Positions 27,727-38,731 are shown, counted from the first letter of the stretch. The stretch is DNA of 64,000 nt from Nocardioides sp. L-11A (GCA_029961745.1 CP124680.1:3286001-3350000), one strand, 5' to 3'. The notes: generated from the letters alone by a model not told the origin. Numbers and translations: made by a program.

Positions 27727-28092
27727 CTACGGTGCGACCGGGGCGACGATCCGCACGCTCATGTGGAACGTCGACGTAGCGCCCTCGAGGATCACGAGGA
27801 AGCCGTGGCGGCCGTCGCGGAAGATCTCTCGGCCCTGCTCCGACCACGGGTCCGGCGGGCTGAACTCGCGGGCGGCCCGGGCGGCGGCGAGCATCGCCGT
27901 GGCGCGGTCGGCGTGCTCGGTCCGGCCGATCTGGACGACCGTGGACGGCTTGGCCTGGCCCTGGTTGGAGTACTCGATGGCGACCCGCCACGGCCCGTGG
28001 CTGCCGAGCCCGTCGTCGCCCGGCCGGTCGTCGCCGGCCCTGGCGGCGCCCGGCTCGGGGGCGTCGCCCGGCTGGTACACGTCGTAGCTCAT
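27727..28092 (-). CDS. Conserved-looking protein of unknown function upstream of the his genes
   Basis: A 121-residue soluble protein with a Pro/Gly/Asp-rich N-terminal third and an ordered-looking C-terminal two thirds (for example WRVAIEYSNQGQAKPSTVVQ and FLVILEGATSTFHMSVRIVA). It lies 17 nt downstream of hisF and reads the same way, so it is likely co-transcribed at the end of the his operon. I do not recognise a domain. Codon use looks typical of the neighbours, supporting a real gene. Confidence 0.72.
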   Translation of the reverse strand: MSYDVYQPGDAPEPGAARAGDDRPGDDGLGSHGPWRVAIEYSNQGQAKPSTVVQIGRTEHADRATAMLAAARAAREFSPPDPWSEQGREIFRDGRHGFLVILEGATSTFHMSVRIVAPVAP

Positions 28093-28109
28093 GGCCGCAC
28101 CCTCCCCGC

Positions 28110-28886
28110 TCAGCGGACCGGCACACCTGCGGCGGACAGCGACGACTTCACGTCGGCGATCCGCAGCGTGCCGAAGTGGAAGACCGTCGCGGCGAGGACG
28201 GCGTCCGCACCGGCCTCGACGGCCGGCGGGAAGTGCTCGACCGCGCCGGCGCCGCCGGAGGCGATCACGGGGATGGCGACCTCGGCCCGCACCCGGCGGA
28301 TCAGCTCCAGATCGAAGCCGTCGGTGGTGCCATCGGCGTCCATCGCGTTGAGGAGGATCTCGCCGGCGCCGAGCTCGGCGGCGCGGGCCGCCCACGCGAT
28401 CGCGTCGAGTCCGGCGGACCGGCGGCCGCCGTGGGTGGTGACCTCGAAGCCCGAGTCCCCCGGCACCTCGGTGCCGGCCGGCACCCGGCGGGCATCGACG
28501 GAGAGGACCAGCACCTGGTTGCCGAAACGGTCGGCGATCTCGGAGATCAACTCCGGACGGCGGATGGCGGCGGTGTTGACGGCGATCTTGTCGGCGCCGG
28601 CCCGCAACAGCCGGTCGACGTCCTCGACGGAGGAGATCCCGCCGCCCACGGTCAGCGGGATGAAGACCTGCTCGGCGGTGGCCGACACGATGTCCATCGT
28701 GGTCGCCCGCCCCTCGTGGGAGGCGGAGATGTCGAGGAAGGTGAGCTCGTCGGCGCCCTCGGCGTCGTAGAGCCGGGCCAGCTCGACCGGGTCACCGGCG
28801 TCGCGGAGCGCCTGGAAGTTGACGCCCTTCACCACCCTGCCCCCGTCGACGTCGAGGCACGGGATCACCCGCACGGCCAGGGTCAT
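28110..28886 (-). CDS. hisF: Imidazole glycerol phosphate synthase cyclase subunit
   Basis: Uses ammonia from HisH to convert PRFAR to imidazole-glycerol phosphate and AICAR. The 258-residue TIM barrel starts [19 protein letters not shown] with the catalytic aspartate at residue 12, and carries [17 protein letters not shown], the second aspartate in [14 protein letters not shown] form ([18 protein letters not shown]) and [13 protein letters not shown]. It sits 16 nt after priA. Confidence 0.96.
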   Translation of the reverse strand: MTLAVRVIPCLDVDGGRVVKGVNFQALRDAGDPVELARLYDAEGADELTFLDISASHEGRATTMDIVSATAEQVFIPLTVGGGISSVEDVDRLLRAGADKIAVNTAAIRRPELISEIADRFGNQVLVLSVDARRVPAGTEVPGDSGFEVTTHGGRRSAGLDAIAWAARAAELGAGEILLNAMDADGTTDGFDLELIRRVRAEVAIPVIASGGAGAVEHFPPAVEAGADAVLAATVFHFGTLRIADVKSSLSAAGVPVR

Positions 28887-28902
28887 CGCCGGACCGCCCG
28901 CG

Positions 28903-29640
28903 TCATACCAGTCCGCCCCGGGTCAGCTCCAGCGCGTCCTCGAGGGTGAACTGCCCGGTGTAGAGGGCGGTCCCGGCGATCGCACCCTCGACACCGACCG
29001 GCACCAGCTCCATCAGCGCCCGGATGTCGTCGAGGGTGGTGACACCGCCGGAGGCGACGACCGGGCTGGAGGTCGCGGCGCACACGTCGCGCAGCAGCTG
29101 CAGGTTCGGGCCCTGCAGCATGCCGTCCTTGTTGACGTCGGTGACGACGTAGCGGGCGCAGCCCTCGGCGTCGAGGCGCGCGAGCGTCTCGTAGAGGTCG
29201 CCGCCCTCCTTGGTCCACCCGCGCGCGGCCAGGGTGCGACCGCGCACGTCGAGGCCGACCGCCACCCGGTCGCCGTACGTCGCGATGGCGCGTGCGCACC
29301 ACTCCGGCTGCTCCAGGGCGGCGGTGCCGATGTTGACCCGGCGGCAGCCGGTCGCCATCGCGGCCTCCAGCGACTCGTCGTCGCGGATGCCGCCGCTCAT
29401 CTCGACCTGGATGTCGAGCCGGCCGACGATCTCGGCCTGGAGCGCGCGGTTGTTGCCCTCGCCGAAGGCGGCGTCGAGGTCGACGAGGTGGATCCACTCC
29501 GCCCCGGCCTCCTGCCAGCGCAGGGCCGCCTCGACCGGGTCGCCGAACCGCTTCTCGGAGCCGGCGACGCCCTGTACCAGTTGGACCGCCTGGCCGCCCT
29601 TGACGTCGACGGCCGGCAGCAGCTCCAAGTAGTCGGTCAT
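28903..29640 (-). CDS. priA: Bifunctional ProFAR isomerase / PRA isomerase PriA
   Basis: In actinobacteria PriA performs both the HisA step and the TrpF step, serving histidine and tryptophan synthesis. The 245-residue barrel has the N-terminal aspartate in [23 protein letters not shown], the second catalytic aspartate in [15 protein letters not shown] and [12 protein letters not shown]. The ATG at 29638-29640 follows GAGAGGG; an upstream extension to 29673 has no support. Absence of a trpF gene beside trpC supports dual function, although sequence alone cannot prove it. Confidence 0.9.
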   Translation of the reverse strand: MTDYLELLPAVDVKGGQAVQLVQGVAGSEKRFGDPVEAALRWQEAGAEWIHLVDLDAAFGEGNNRALQAEIVGRLDIQVEMSGGIRDDESLEAAMATGCRRVNIGTAALEQPEWCARAIATYGDRVAVGLDVRGRTLAARGWTKEGGDLYETLARLDAEGCARYVVTDVNKDGMLQGPNLQLLRDVCAATSSPVVASGGVTTLDDIRALMELVPVGVEGAIAGTALYTGQFTLEDALELTRGGLV

Positions 29641-29669
29641 GCGATCCCTCTCTGGACGTCCGGGGGTGC

Positions 29670-30326
29670 TCACAGTGACGTCACCCAGTTCCTCAGCAGT
29701 TGGGCGCCCGCGTCCCCCGACTTCTCCGGGTGGAACTGCGTGGCGCAGAGCGGTCCGTTCTCCACGGCCGCGACGAAGCGGTCGGCGGCACCCGCGGGGC
29801 CGTGCTCGGCCCAGGTCACCAGCGGCTGGTAGGCCGCGGGGGTGCGGTCATTGGTGACCAGGGTCCAGTCGCGCACGCCGTAGGAGTGCACGAAGTAGAA
29901 CCGCTCGTCCTCGATCCCGTCGAACAGCCGGGTCCCGGCCGGTACGTCGACCGTGTTCCAGCCCATGTGGGGCACGATCGGCGCCTGCAGCCGCTCGACG
30001 ACGCCGGGCCACTCGTGGCAGCCCTCGGTCTCGACGCCGTGCTCGATCCCGCGCTCGAAGAGGATCTGCATGCCGACACAGATGCCCAGTACCGGACGGC
30101 CGCCGGAGAGTCGGCGCGCGATGATCCGCTCGCCACGGATCGCCCGCAGGCCGCGCATGCAGGCCTCGTACGCGCCGACGCCCGGCACGAGGAGTCCGTC
30201 GGCCTCCATCGCCGTGTCGAGGTCACCGGTCAGGGTGACGTCCGCGCCCGCGCGCTCGACCGCGCGGACGGCCGAGCGCAGGTTGCCGGAACCGTAGTCG
30301 AGGACGACGACGGACGGAGCCGTCAC
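29670..30326 (-). CDS. hisH: Imidazole glycerol phosphate synthase glutaminase subunit
   Basis: Class I glutamine amidotransferase feeding ammonia to HisF. The 218-residue protein has the nucleophile Cys83 in LGICVGMQ and the His199/Glu201 pair in QFHPEKSG, and starts with [13 protein letters not shown]. Its start overlaps the hisB stop by 4 bp. There is a 29-nt gap to priA. Confidence 0.96.
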   Translation of the reverse strand: MTAPSVVVLDYGSGNLRSAVRAVERAGADVTLTGDLDTAMEADGLLVPGVGAYEACMRGLRAIRGERIIARRLSGGRPVLGICVGMQILFERGIEHGVETEGCHEWPGVVERLQAPIVPHMGWNTVDVPAGTRLFDGIEDERFYFVHSYGVRDWTLVTNDRTPAAYQPLVTWAEHGPAGAADRFVAAVENGPLCATQFHPEKSGDAGAQLLRNWVTSL

Positions 30327-30931
30327 AGAGCACCCTTGGTGGAGGGGATCCCGGTCTCGCGGGGGTCCAGCGCGACGGCGTCGCGGAAGGCGCGGGCGAA
30401 CGCCTTGAACTGCGTCTCCACGATGTGGTGCGGCTCGCGGCCGGCCAGCACCCGCACGTGCAGCGCGAAGTGCCCGTGGAAGGCGATCGACTCGAAGACG
30501 TGCTGGGTCAGCGAGCCGAGGTAGGAGACCCCGGAGCCGCCGAGCTGGACGTACTGCTGGCCCTCCGGCTCGCCGGTGTGGACACAGTACGGACGCCCGG
30601 ACACATCGACGACCGCGTGCACGAGCGCCTCGTCGAGCGGCACGGTCGCGTCACCGAAGCGGCGGATGCCCACCTTGTCGCCCAGCGCCTCGCGCAGGGC
30701 CTGGCCGAGCGCGATGGCGGTGTCCTCGGTCGTGTGGTGGGCGTCGATGTGGACGTCGCCCTCGGTCTGCACGGTGAGGTCGACGAGCGCGTGGCGGGCG
30801 AAGGCGGTGAGCATGTGGTCGTAGAAGCCAACGCCCGTGGAGATCTCGTGACGGCCCGTGCCGTCGAGGTTCACCTCGACGAGGACCTTGGACTCGCTGG
30901 TCCGGCGCTCGATGCGTGCGGTGCGGCTCAT
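30323..30931 (-). CDS. hisB: Imidazoleglycerol-phosphate dehydratase
   Basis: Dehydrates imidazole-glycerol phosphate to imidazole-acetol phosphate. The 202-residue protein is the dehydratase alone, without the phosphatase domain found in the enterobacterial fusion. It has the Mn-binding histidine motifs FYDHML and IDAHHTTED and later FESIAFHG and REPHHIVE. Both ends overlap neighbours by 4 bp (hisH and hisC), so the his run is tightly coupled. Confidence 0.96.
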   Translation of the reverse strand: MSRTARIERRTSESKVLVEVNLDGTGRHEISTGVGFYDHMLTAFARHALVDLTVQTEGDVHIDAHHTTEDTAIALGQALREALGDKVGIRRFGDATVPLDEALVHAVVDVSGRPYCVHTGEPEGQQYVQLGGSGVSYLGSLTQHVFESIAFHGHFALHVRVLAGREPHHIVETQFKAFARAFRDAVALDPRETGIPSTKGAL

Positions 30932-32055
30932 GCGCGCTCTCCATCCACTTCTGTCAGTGCGGCCCGGAAGGCCGCCATCTCGTCGGGGGTGCCGACCGAG
31001 ACCCGCAGCCAGCCGTCCGGCCCGGTCTCCCGGATCAGGACTCCCCGGTCGAGGAGACCCTGCCAGACAGCATGGCGGTCGGCGAATCGGCCGAACAACA
31101 CGAAATTGGCGTCGGAGTCGGCGACGTCGTACCCCTCGGCACGCAGCCAGCCGACCAGCGCGTCCCGTTCGCGGCGCAGGTCGTCGACCCTGCCGAGCAG
31201 CTCGGGCGCGTGGTCCAGCGCGGCCAGCGCGACCGCCTGGGTGACCGCGGAGAGGTGGTAGGGCAGCCGGACGACGCGGATCGCGTCGCAGATCTCCGGC
31301 GCCGCGGCGAGATAGCCCAGCCGCAGCCCGGCGCCCGCGAACGCCTTGCTCATCGTTCGGGTGACCACCAGGTTGCGGTACGACGGCAGCAGCTCGAGCG
31401 CGCTCGGCACGCCGGCCCGGCGGAACTCGCCGTACGCCTCGTCGACGACGACGATGCCGCTGACGTCATCGCCGTCCGCCGCCTCGCACAGGACGCCGAC
31501 CGCCTCCGGCGGGAGCGCCGTACCGGTGGGGTTGTTGGGGCTCGGCAGCAGGATCACGCTCGGCTGCTCGGTCCTGACCAGGTCGCGCGCGGCGTCGAGG
31601 TCGAGCGCGAAGTCGTCGGCGCGGCGCCCCGCGACCCAGCGGGTGTTGGTGTCACGGGCGTACTCGGGGTACATCGAGTAGGTCGGTGCGAAGCTCACCG
31701 CCGTGCGACCGGGTCCGCCGAAGGCCTGCAGCAGCTGCAGCATGATCTCGTTGGAGCCGTTGGCCGCCCACACCTGCGCCGGCTCGACGCCGCCTGAGCC
31801 CGCGTCGCGCGACAGGTACGCCGCGAGCGCGGTGCGCAGGGCGACGAACTCCCGGTCGGGGTACCTGTTCAAGGTGGCCGCCGCGGCCGCCGCGGCCGCC
31901 GCGATGTCGGCGATGCACGCCTCGGACGGGCCGTAGGGGTTCTCGTTGACGTTGAGCTGGACGGGCACGTCGAGCTGCGGGGCGCCGTACGGCTCGATGC
32001 CGTGCAGCTCCTCGCGCAATGGCGGCCAGCCGCCGGCGGCGGTGGCTGCGCTCAT
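30928..32055 (-). CDS. hisC: Histidinol-phosphate aminotransferase
   Basis: PLP enzyme that makes histidinol phosphate. The 375-residue fold-type I aminotransferase has the PLP lysine K237 in [17 protein letters not shown], substrate motif [11 protein letters not shown] and [11 protein letters not shown] run of nine alanines (about 52-60) is coded by a GCC/GCG-type microsatellite-like stretch in a helix after the N-terminal segment. The ATG at 32053-32055 overlaps the hisD stop by 4 bp; the open frame upstream is inside hisD and not real. Confidence 0.95.
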   Translation of the reverse strand: MSAATAAGGWPPLREELHGIEPYGAPQLDVPVQLNVNENPYGPSEACIADIAAAAAAAAATLNRYPDREFVALRTALAAYLSRDAGSGGVEPAQVWAANGSNEIMLQLLQAFGGPGRTAVSFAPTYSMYPEYARDTNTRWVAGRRADDFALDLDAARDLVRTEQPSVILLPSPNNPTGTALPPEAVGVLCEAADGDDVSGIVVVDEAYGEFRRAGVPSALELLPSYRNLVVTRTMSKAFAGAGLRLGYLAAAPEICDAIRVVRLPYHLSAVTQAVALAALDHAPELLGRVDDLRRERDALVGWLRAEGYDVADSDANFVLFGRFADRHAVWQGLLDRGVLIRETGPDGWLRVSVGTPDEMAAFRAALTEVDGERA

Positions 32056-33356
32056 CGAGCGGACCGGACCGTGATCGCCGCGCCGTGACCGGGCAGATCC
32101 TCGGCCTCGGCGAGCGTGACCACGTGCGCGGCCACGTCGGCGAGGGCCTGGGCGGAGTAGTCGATGACGTGCACGGACTTGGTGAACGCGCGCACCGACA
32201 GGCCCGAGGAGTGGCAGGCGCAACCGGCGGTCGGCAGCACGTGGTTGGACCCGGCGCAGTAGTCGCCGAGGCTGACCGGCGCGTGCGGGCCGACGAAGAT
32301 CGCTCCGGCGTTGCGCACCCGGGCGGCCCACGCGGCGGCGTCCTCGGTGTGGATCTCCAGGTGCTCGGCGGCGTAGGCGTCGACGACCGCCAGGCCCTGC
32401 TCGAGGTCGCGCACCAGCACGATGGCGGACTGCTTCCCACCGAGGGAGATGGTGATCCGCTCGCTGTGCTTGGTCACGGCGACCTGCTGGTCGAGCTCCG
32501 CCTCGACCTCGGCGGCCAGCCGCTCGGAGGTGGTGACGAGGACGGAGGCGGCCAGCGGGTCGTGCTCGGCCTGGCTGATCAGGTCGGCGGCGACGTACGC
32601 CGCGTTGCCGGTGTCGTCGGCGAGGATCGCGATCTCGGTCGGACCGGCCTCCGAGTCGATGCCGATCTGGCCCTTGAGGATCCGCTTCGCGGTGACCACC
32701 CAGATGTTGCCGGGACCGGTCACCAGGTCGACGCGCCGGCACGGCCCGGTGCCGTAGGCGAACATCGCGATCGCCTGGGCGCCGCCGACGGCGTACACCT
32801 CCTCGACGCCGAGCAGCGCGCAGGCCGCCAGGATGGTCGGGTGGACCGAGCCCCCGAACTCCTTCTGGGGCGGGCTCGCGAGCGCGATCGACTCGACGCC
32901 CGCGGTCTGTGCGGGGACGACGTTCATCAGCACGGACGAGACCAGGGGGGCGAGGCCGCCGGGGACGTAGAGGCCGACCCGTCCGACCGGCACCTTGCGG
33001 TGGGTGACCCGGGCGCCGGGGCCGAGGTCGGTGACGGCGTCCTGCTCGAGCTCGTTGGCACACGTCGCCCGCAGCCGCCGGATCGACTCCTCGAGGCCCG
33101 CGCGGATGTCGGGGTCGAGGTTGTCGAGCGCCGCCCGCAGGGCGGCCGGCGGGACCCGGATGTCGTCGACCCGCACCCCGTCGAACCTCTCCCCGAACTC
33201 GACGATCGCGTCCAGCCCGCGGGTGCGGACCTCCTCGCAGATCGCATGCACCGCCGGGACCGCCGCCTCGATGTCGAAGTCGGCACGGGGCACTGCTGCG
33301 CGGTAGTCGGCGTCGGAGCCGGCGTCGCGCAGGTCGATGCGACGGATCAGGGACAT
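32052..33356 (-). CDS. hisD: Histidinol dehydrogenase
   Basis: Zinc enzyme catalysing the last two oxidations to histidine. The 434-residue protein has the family blocks [43 protein letters not shown] and [10 protein letters not shown], including the catalytic and metal-binding residues. It is the first gene of the his operon; the 59-nt gap to the divergent LON-domain gene must contain promoters in both directions. Confidence 0.96.
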   Translation of the reverse strand: MSLIRRIDLRDAGSDADYRAAVPRADFDIEAAVPAVHAICEEVRTRGLDAIVEFGERFDGVRVDDIRVPPAALRAALDNLDPDIRAGLEESIRRLRATCANELEQDAVTDLGPGARVTHRKVPVGRVGLYVPGGLAPLVSSVLMNVVPAQTAGVESIALASPPQKEFGGSVHPTILAACALLGVEEVYAVGGAQAIAMFAYGTGPCRRVDLVTGPGNIWVVTAKRILKGQIGIDSEAGPTEIAILADDTGNAAYVAADLISQAEHDPLAASVLVTTSERLAAEVEAELDQQVAVTKHSERITISLGGKQSAIVLVRDLEQGLAVVDAYAAEHLEIHTEDAAAWAARVRNAGAIFVGPHAPVSLGDYCAGSNHVLPTAGCACHSSGLSVRAFTKSVHVIDYSAQALADVAAHVVTLAEAEDLPGHGAAITVRSAR

Positions 33357-33415
33357 GTCCCCGATTCTACGGGCGCTGCGCGTGTCGCCGCCGCCGTCCC
33401 CGCTACGTTGGACAC

Positions 33416-34081
33416 GTGACGGACCAACTCCCGATGTTCCCGCTCAACGCGGTGCTCTATCCGGGGGTCAGCGTGCCGCTGCACGTGTTCGAGGATCGCT
33501 ACCGTGCCCTGATCCATCACCTGCTGCGCACCGACGACCCGTCACTGCGCCTGTTCGGCTCGGTCGCCATCCGCGAGGGCTACGAGGTGGGCGACCACGG
33601 CAACCAGTCGCTCTACCGGGTCGGGGTGCGGCTGCAGCTGACCGACGTCGAGACCCGCGCCGATGGCAGCTTCGACATCGTGGCCGTGGGCCGTGACCGG
33701 ATCCAGCTCGACCGGCTGCTGACCACCGGCGAGTACCCGGTCGGCGAGGTCACGCTGCTCCCGGGTCCGGAGGCCGACGTACCGGAGGAGGTGGTCGAGC
33801 AGGCCCGGGCGACCTTCACCGCCTACCGTCACGTCCTCCGCTCGATCGCCGGCGATCCCTTGCAGGGTGAGCTGCCGAGCGACCCGACGTACCTGTCGTG
33901 GACGCTGGCCGCCTGCACTCCGCTGCCGATGGGCGAGCGGCAGCAGTTGCTCGAGGCCTCCGACGCCACCGAGCGGCTGGTCCTGGTCACCGACCTGCTC
34001 CGCACCGAACTGCGTGCGATCAACGTGATCACCTCGTTGCCGGCGACCGAGGTGGCCCGCACCCGCTGGTCGCCGAACTGA
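33416..34081 (+). CDS. LON N-terminal (substrate-binding) domain protein
   Basis: A 221-residue stand-alone LON substrate-binding domain with no ATPase or protease part. Recognisable family features are the opening [30 protein letters not shown] start ([13 protein letters not shown], then [12 protein letters not shown]), [19 protein letters not shown] and the helical C-terminal half. Start is GTG 33416-33418. Its stop TGA shares one base with the ATG of the next gene. The biological role of such LonN proteins is not established; binding of unfolded protein is a common guess. Confidence 0.88.
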   Translation: MTDQLPMFPLNAVLYPGVSVPLHVFEDRYRALIHHLLRTDDPSLRLFGSVAIREGYEVGDHGNQSLYRVGVRLQLTDVETRADGSFDIVAVGRDRIQLDRLLTTGEYPVGEVTLLPGPEADVPEEVVEQARATFTAYRHVLRSIAGDPLQGELPSDPTYLSWTLAACTPLPMGERQQLLEASDATERLVLVTDLLRTELRAINVITSLPATEVARTRWSPN

Positions 34082-34569
34082 TGGCCCGCAAGAAGCAGTC
34101 CGGCGGTACGCCGGCGACGACCGCGCTGGCTGCCGCCGGGGTCGCGTTCACCGTCCACGAGTACGCGCACGACGCCCGGGCCGCGTCGTACGGCGACGAG
34201 GCCGCGCAGGCGATGGGGATCGAGCCCGGCCGGGTGTTCAAGACCCTCTTCGCCGACGTCGACGGCGCGCTGGTCGTCGGTGTCGTGCCGGTCAGCGGCC
34301 AGCTCGACCTGAAGGCCCTGGCCCGGGCCGTCGAGGGGCGCAGGGCCGTGATGGCCGACCCGAAGGCGGCCGAGCGCGCGACCGGCTATGTCGTCGGCGG
34401 CATCTCTCCGCTCGGCCAGCGCAGGGCGCATCCCACCGTTGTCGACGAGACGGCCCTCGACCACGACACCGTGTTCGTGTCGGCCGGCCGGCGCGGCCTG
34501 GAGGTGGAGATCAGCCCTGCGGAGCTGGTGCGGCTGACGGCGGCGCGGGTCGCTCCGATCGGTCGTTAG
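34081..34569 (+). CDS. ybaK: Cys-tRNA(Pro) deacylase, YbaK/EbsC family
   Basis: Trans-editing enzyme that removes cysteine wrongly loaded on tRNA-Pro. The 162-residue protein has the YbaK fold blocks VFTVHEY-like (VAFTVHEYAHD), VFKTLFADVDG with the conserved catalytic lysine in GRVFKTL, and GYVVGGISPLGQRR, the family's substrate-binding GGISP motif. The ATG overlaps the previous stop by 1 bp. Its 3' end overlaps the convergent gene at 34511-35071 by 59 bp. Confidence 0.92.
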   Translation: MARKKQSGGTPATTALAAAGVAFTVHEYAHDARAASYGDEAAQAMGIEPGRVFKTLFADVDGALVVGVVPVSGQLDLKALARAVEGRRAVMADPKAAERATGYVVGGISPLGQRRAHPTVVDETALDHDTVFVSAGRRGLEVEISPAELVRLTAARVAPIGR

Positions 34570-35071
34570 CCGGCCCGGGCGCCGCGCCTGCCGGCAGCGA
34601 CACCATCAGCACGAGATAGGCCAGCATCGCGCCCACCGGCCAGGCGAGGTACGGCGTCCAGCCGGCCACGTGGAGGTGGCCGGGTAGGACGTCGCCCGCC
34701 TGGTGGCTCGCGACCAGACTCGCCGGGTCGGGCGGGCTGAAGGACTCGCCCAGCAGCGCCATCGCCAGCGCCGCCAACCCGGCGCCGACCAGCACCGCCA
34801 GGACACCGGCGACCGGGCTGTGCCGAGCGATCCAGCCACCGACCAGGCCCAACAGCACCGCGAGGGCGAACGCGATCACGACATAGGTCGCCGTACCACT
34901 GAAGTCGCGGGCGATCCCCGGGTCGAAGGGCTCCGGGTACCACGCCTTGCCGGCCGGGGTGTCGTAGATCTTCCCCGGCGTGGCCGGCCCCCACCACGTC
35001 CACCACAGCCAGCCGCCGGCGGCACCGAGCAGCGCGCCGAGCACGACCGGGACGGCGACCGCGCGGCTCAT
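34511..35071 (-). CDS. Four-helix membrane protein of unknown function
   Basis: A 186-residue protein with four hydrophobic segments: about 7-27, then after an outside loop about 70-92, 98-117, and 150-172, and a Pro/Ala-rich tail. The layout resembles the actinobacterial DUF2567 family, but I am not certain. ATG 35069-35071 overlaps the dnaE stop by 4 bp (ATGA), supporting this start; ATG 35081-35083 is an alternative. The last 59 bp overlap ybaK on the other strand. Confidence 0.72.
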   Translation of the reverse strand: MSRAVAVPVVLGALLGAAGGWLWWTWWGPATPGKIYDTPAGKAWYPEPFDPGIARDFSGTATYVVIAFALAVLLGLVGGWIARHSPVAGVLAVLVGAGLAALAMALLGESFSPPDPASLVASHQAGDVLPGHLHVAGWTPYLAWPVGAMLAYLVLMVSLPAGAAPGPANDRSERPAPPSAAPAPQG

Positions 35072-38000
35072 CCGGCGAGACATCCAGGGCCGAGGAGCTG
35101 CTTGAGGTCGGCGAACAACGCGGAGGAGGGAGTCACCCGGAGATTGTCCCCCAGGCGCATGACCTTGGTGGAGTCCCGGCTCAGCAGCTGGAGCCGGACC
35201 TCGGTCAGGCCGGCGTGGGTGGTCAGCACCTCTCGCAGCTGCGCCACCACCGGCCCGGTGCACCGGGTCGAGGGCAGACTGATCACGACGGGGCCGTCGC
35301 TGCCCTTCTCGAGATCGGGGACGGTGACCTCCTGGCCGCGCAGCTGCGAGGTGTCCCGCTCGGTGTCCAGCTGGCCGCGGACGCGGATGATCGCGTCCTC
35401 GGTGAGATAGGGCGCGGCGAGCCGGTAGCTGCTCGGGAACAGCAGGACGTCGATGGCGCCCTCGAGGTCCTCGAGAGTGACCGTCGCCCAGGGGTCGCCG
35501 TTCTTGGTGATCTTGCGCTGGATCGAGGTGACCAGGCCGGCCACCGTGACCGTCGAGTTGTGCGGGCGGCTCTCGTCAGTGACCAGCTGGCCGATGGTGC
35601 AGTCAGTGCCGTTGGACAGCACGTGCTCGAGGCCGAGGAGGGGGTGGTCGGAGACGTAGAGGCCGAGCATCTCGCGCTCGTGTCCGAGCAGGGTCATCTT
35701 GTCCCACTCGTCGATGTCGGGCACCGCGACGCTCACGCCGAAGCCGCCGTCCCCGCCCCCGTCGTCGTCGCCGAGGCCGGCGAAGAGCGAGTCCTGGCCG
35801 ATCGCCTCGTTGCGCTTGATGTCGACGTACTGGTCGACCGCGGTCTCGTGGATCGCGACCAGGGCGCGGCGCAGGTGCTTCATGTCGTCGAAGGCGCCGG
35901 CCTTGATCAGCGAGTCGATGACCCGCTTGTTGCAGACCGTGGCCGGCACCTTGGAGAGGAAGTCGTTGAAGTCGGCGAAGCGGTCCTTCTCGGTGCGTGC
36001 CTCGACGATGCCGTCGACGACATTGGACCCGACGTTGCGGATCGCGGTGAGGCCGAAGCGGATGTCGCGCCCGACGGCGGTGAAGTTGTGCGCCGACTCG
36101 TTGACGTCGGGCGGGAGCACCTGGATCTTCATCCGGCGGCACTCGTTGAGGTAGATCGCCATCTTGTCCTTGTCGTCCTTGACGGACGTCAGGAGCGCGG
36201 CCATGTACTCGGTCGGGTAGTTGGCCTTGAGATAGGCGGTCCAGTAGGTGATGACGCCGTAGGCGGCCGAGTGCGACTTGTTGAAGGCGTAGTCGGAGAA
36301 CGGGAGGAGGATCTCCCACAGCGTGTCGATCGCCTTCTGCGGATATCCCCGCTCGAGCATGCCGGCCTGGAAGCCGGCGTACTGCTTGTCCAGCTCCTCC
36401 TTCTTCTTCTTGCCCATGGCGCGACGCAGGTTGTCGGCGGCACCCAGGGTGAAGCCGGCCAGGACCTGGGCGATCGCCATCACCTGCTCCTGGTAGACGA
36501 TGAGACCGTAGGTCTCCCCCAGGACCGGCTCCAGCGCCTCGGCGAGGGCCGGGTGGATCGGCTCGATCGGCTCGCGGCCGTTCTTGCGGCGGGCGTACTT
36601 GTTGTGCGAGTCGGCGCCCATCGGCCCTGGCCGGTAGAGCGCGCTGACGGCGGTGATGTCGGCGAACTGGTCGGGCTGCATCGAGCGCAGCAGAGCGCGC
36701 ATGCCGCCACCATCGAGCTGGAACACGCCGAGGGTGTCGCCCCGGCCCATCAGCTCGTAGGTGGCCCGGTCGTCGAAGGGCAGCTCCTCGAGGACGACAT
36801 CCTCGTCGCGGTTGGCCTTGATGTTGAGCAGCGCGTCCTCGAGGATGCGCAGGTTGGACAGGCCGAGGAAGTCCATCTTGACCAGGCCCAGCGACTCGCA
36901 CATGGGGTAGTCGAACTGGGTGATCACGGCGCCGTCCTGCGGACGGGCCATGATCGGCACGATGTCGATCAACGGCTCGCTGGACATGATCACGCCGGCG
37001 GCGTGCACGCCCCAGTTGCGGATCTGGCCCTCGAGGCCCACGGCGGTCTGGTAGATCGTGCGGACGTCGCCGTCGGACTCGTAGAGGGCGCGGAACTCGC
37101 CACCGTCGTTGTAGCGCTTGTGCTCGGGGTTGAAGATCTCCTTCAGCGGCACGCCCTTGCCCATGACGTCGGGCGGCATCGCCTTGGTGATCTTGTCGCC
37201 GATCGCGAAGCCGTGGTCGAGCACCCGCGCGGCGTCCTTGATCGCCGCCTTGGCCTTGAGCCGGCCGAAGGTCGCGATCTGGGCGACCCGCTCGGCGCCG
37301 TACTTGTCGCTGACGTACTGGATGACCTCGCCGCGCCGGGCATCGTCGAAGTCGATGTCGAAGTCGGGCATCGAGGGGCGCTCGGGGTTGAGGAAGCGCT
37401 CGAAGAAGAGGCCGTGCTCGAGGGGGCACAGATCGGTGATGCTCAGGGCGTACGCAGCGATCGAGCCCGCACCGGAGCCGCGGCCCGGACCGACCCGGAT
37501 GCCGTTGCGCTTGGACCACTGGATGAAGTCGGCGACCACGAGGTAGTAGCCGCAGTAGCCCTTCTGCGAGATGATCGCGAGCTCCATCTCGACCCGGTCC
37601 TTGACCTCCTGGGTCAGCCGGTCGCCGGGATAGCGGGCCTCGATGCCGCGCCAGACCTCCTTGCGGAACCAGGACTCCTCGGTCTCCCCCGCCGGCACCT
37701 CGGCGCGCGCCATGTAGCCGCCGGTCGACTCGGTGAACTCCACGGAGCAGCGCTCGGCGATCGCGACCGTGTTGTCGCACGCCTCGGGCATGCCGAAGCG
37801 GTCGGCCCACAGCTCGCGCATCTCGGCCGCGGACTTGATGTAGTAGCCGCCGCCGTCGAACTTCAGCCGGTTGGTGTCCGAGAGTCGCTTGCCGGAGGCG
37901 ACGCAGATGAGCGCGTCGTGGGCGTCGGCGTCATCGGGGTTGTTGTAGTGGGAGTCGTTGGTGGCGATCGGCGGGATGTTGAGCTCGCGGCCCAGGCGCA

Positions 38001-38640
38001 GCAGGTCGTCGCGGACCCGCTTCTCGATGGAGATGCCGTGGTCCATCAGCTCCAGGAAGACGCTCTCGCGGCCGTAGATCTCCTGCAGCTCCGCGGCCTC
38101 GCGGACCGCCTCGTCCCACTGCCCGAGCCGGAGCCGGGTCTGGATCGCGCCGCTCGGGCAGCCGGTGGAGACGATCACGCCCTTGCTGTGCTCGGCGAGG
38201 ATCTCCTTGTCCATCCGGGGCTTGTAGAAGTACCCCTCCAGGCTGGAGCGGGACGAGAGCCGGAACAGGTTGTGCATGCCCTCGGTCGACTCGGCCCACA
38301 TCGTCATGTGGGTGTAGGCGCCACCGCCGGCGACGTCGTTGCCGCCCTCCTCCGCACCGTCGGAGTTGCTCTGTCCCCAGCGAACCCGGCGCCGCTCGCC
38401 GCGTGGGGTGCCGGGGGTGATGTAGGCCTCGATGCCGATGATCGGCTGGACGCCGTACTTCTGCGCCTTGGAGTAGAAGTCGTAGGCGCCGTGCAGGTTG
38501 CCGTGGTCGGTCATCGCGATGGCCGACATCTCGAGGTCGTTGACCCGGGAGAAGAGGCCGTCGAGCAGCGACGCCCCGTCGAGCATGGAGTACTCGGTGT
38601 GGACGTGCAGGTGGACGAAGTCCCCGGCGTCGGCAGCCAT
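35068..38640 (-). CDS. dnaE: DNA polymerase III alpha subunit
   Basis: Replicative polymerase of the DnaE1 type. The 1190-residue protein has an N-terminal PHP domain (FVHLHVHTEYSMLDGA), the C-family polymerase core with the catalytic aspartates in MPDFDIDFDDARRGEVI, AKAAIKDAARVLD, FNKSHSAAYGVITYWTAYLK, a helix-hairpin-helix region, and an OB fold (VTVAGLVTSIQRKITKNGDP). There is a short charged insert (about 90-125) in the PHP domain. I chose ATG 38638-38640; the TTG seven codons upstream is less likely. It has no proofreading exonuclease domain, unlike PolC. Confidence 0.96.
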   Translation of the reverse strand: MAADAGDFVHLHVHTEYSMLDGASLLDGLFSRVNDLEMSAIAMTDHGNLHGAYDFYSKAQKYGVQPIIGIEAYITPGTPRGERRRVRWGQSNSDGAEEGGNDVAGGGAYTHMTMWAESTEGMHNLFRLSSRSSLEGYFYKPRMDKEILAEHSKGVIVSTGCPSGAIQTRLRLGQWDEAVREAAELQEIYGRESVFLELMDHGISIEKRVRDDLLRLGRELNIPPIATNDSHYNNPDDADAHDALICVASGKRLSDTNRLKFDGGGYYIKSAAEMRELWADRFGMPEACDNTVAIAERCSVEFTESTGGYMARAEVPAGETEESWFRKEVWRGIEARYPGDRLTQEVKDRVEMELAIISQKGYCGYYLVVADFIQWSKRNGIRVGPGRGSGAGSIAAYALSITDLCPLEHGLFFERFLNPERPSMPDFDIDFDDARRGEVIQYVSDKYGAERVAQIATFGRLKAKAAIKDAARVLDHGFAIGDKITKAMPPDVMGKGVPLKEIFNPEHKRYNDGGEFRALYESDGDVRTIYQTAVGLEGQIRNWGVHAAGVIMSSEPLIDIVPIMARPQDGAVITQFDYPMCESLGLVKMDFLGLSNLRILEDALLNIKANRDEDVVLEELPFDDRATYELMGRGDTLGVFQLDGGGMRALLRSMQPDQFADITAVSALYRPGPMGADSHNKYARRKNGREPIEPIHPALAEALEPVLGETYGLIVYQEQVMAIAQVLAGFTLGAADNLRRAMGKKKKEELDKQYAGFQAGMLERGYPQKAIDTLWEILLPFSDYAFNKSHSAAYGVITYWTAYLKANYPTEYMAALLTSVKDDKDKMAIYLNECRRMKIQVLPPDVNESAHNFTAVGRDIRFGLTAIRNVGSNVVDGIVEARTEKDRFADFNDFLSKVPATVCNKRVIDSLIKAGAFDDMKHLRRALVAIHETAVDQYVDIKRNEAIGQDSLFAGLGDDDGGGDGGFGVSVAVPDIDEWDKMTLLGHEREMLGLYVSDHPLLGLEHVLSNGTDCTIGQLVTDESRPHNSTVTVAGLVTSIQRKITKNGDPWATVTLEDLEGAIDVLLFPSSYRLAAPYLTEDAIIRVRGQLDTERDTSQLRGQEVTVPDLEKGSDGPVVISLPSTRCTGPVVAQLREVLTTHAGLTEVRLQLLSRDSTKVMRLGDNLRVTPSSALFADLKQLLGPGCLAG

Positions 38641-38731
38641 GTGTGGTTCGGCACTCCTCAAGAACTCTGGATCGAACGGGAGGGTGGGCGCTCGGGGAAG
38701 AGCCCCAGCCTACGTGACGGACGGGGTGACC

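Noticed and set aside
30323..30931. HisB as a bifunctional phosphatase-dehydratase
   Set aside because: At 202 residues it contains only the dehydratase domain; there is no N-terminal HAD phosphatase.
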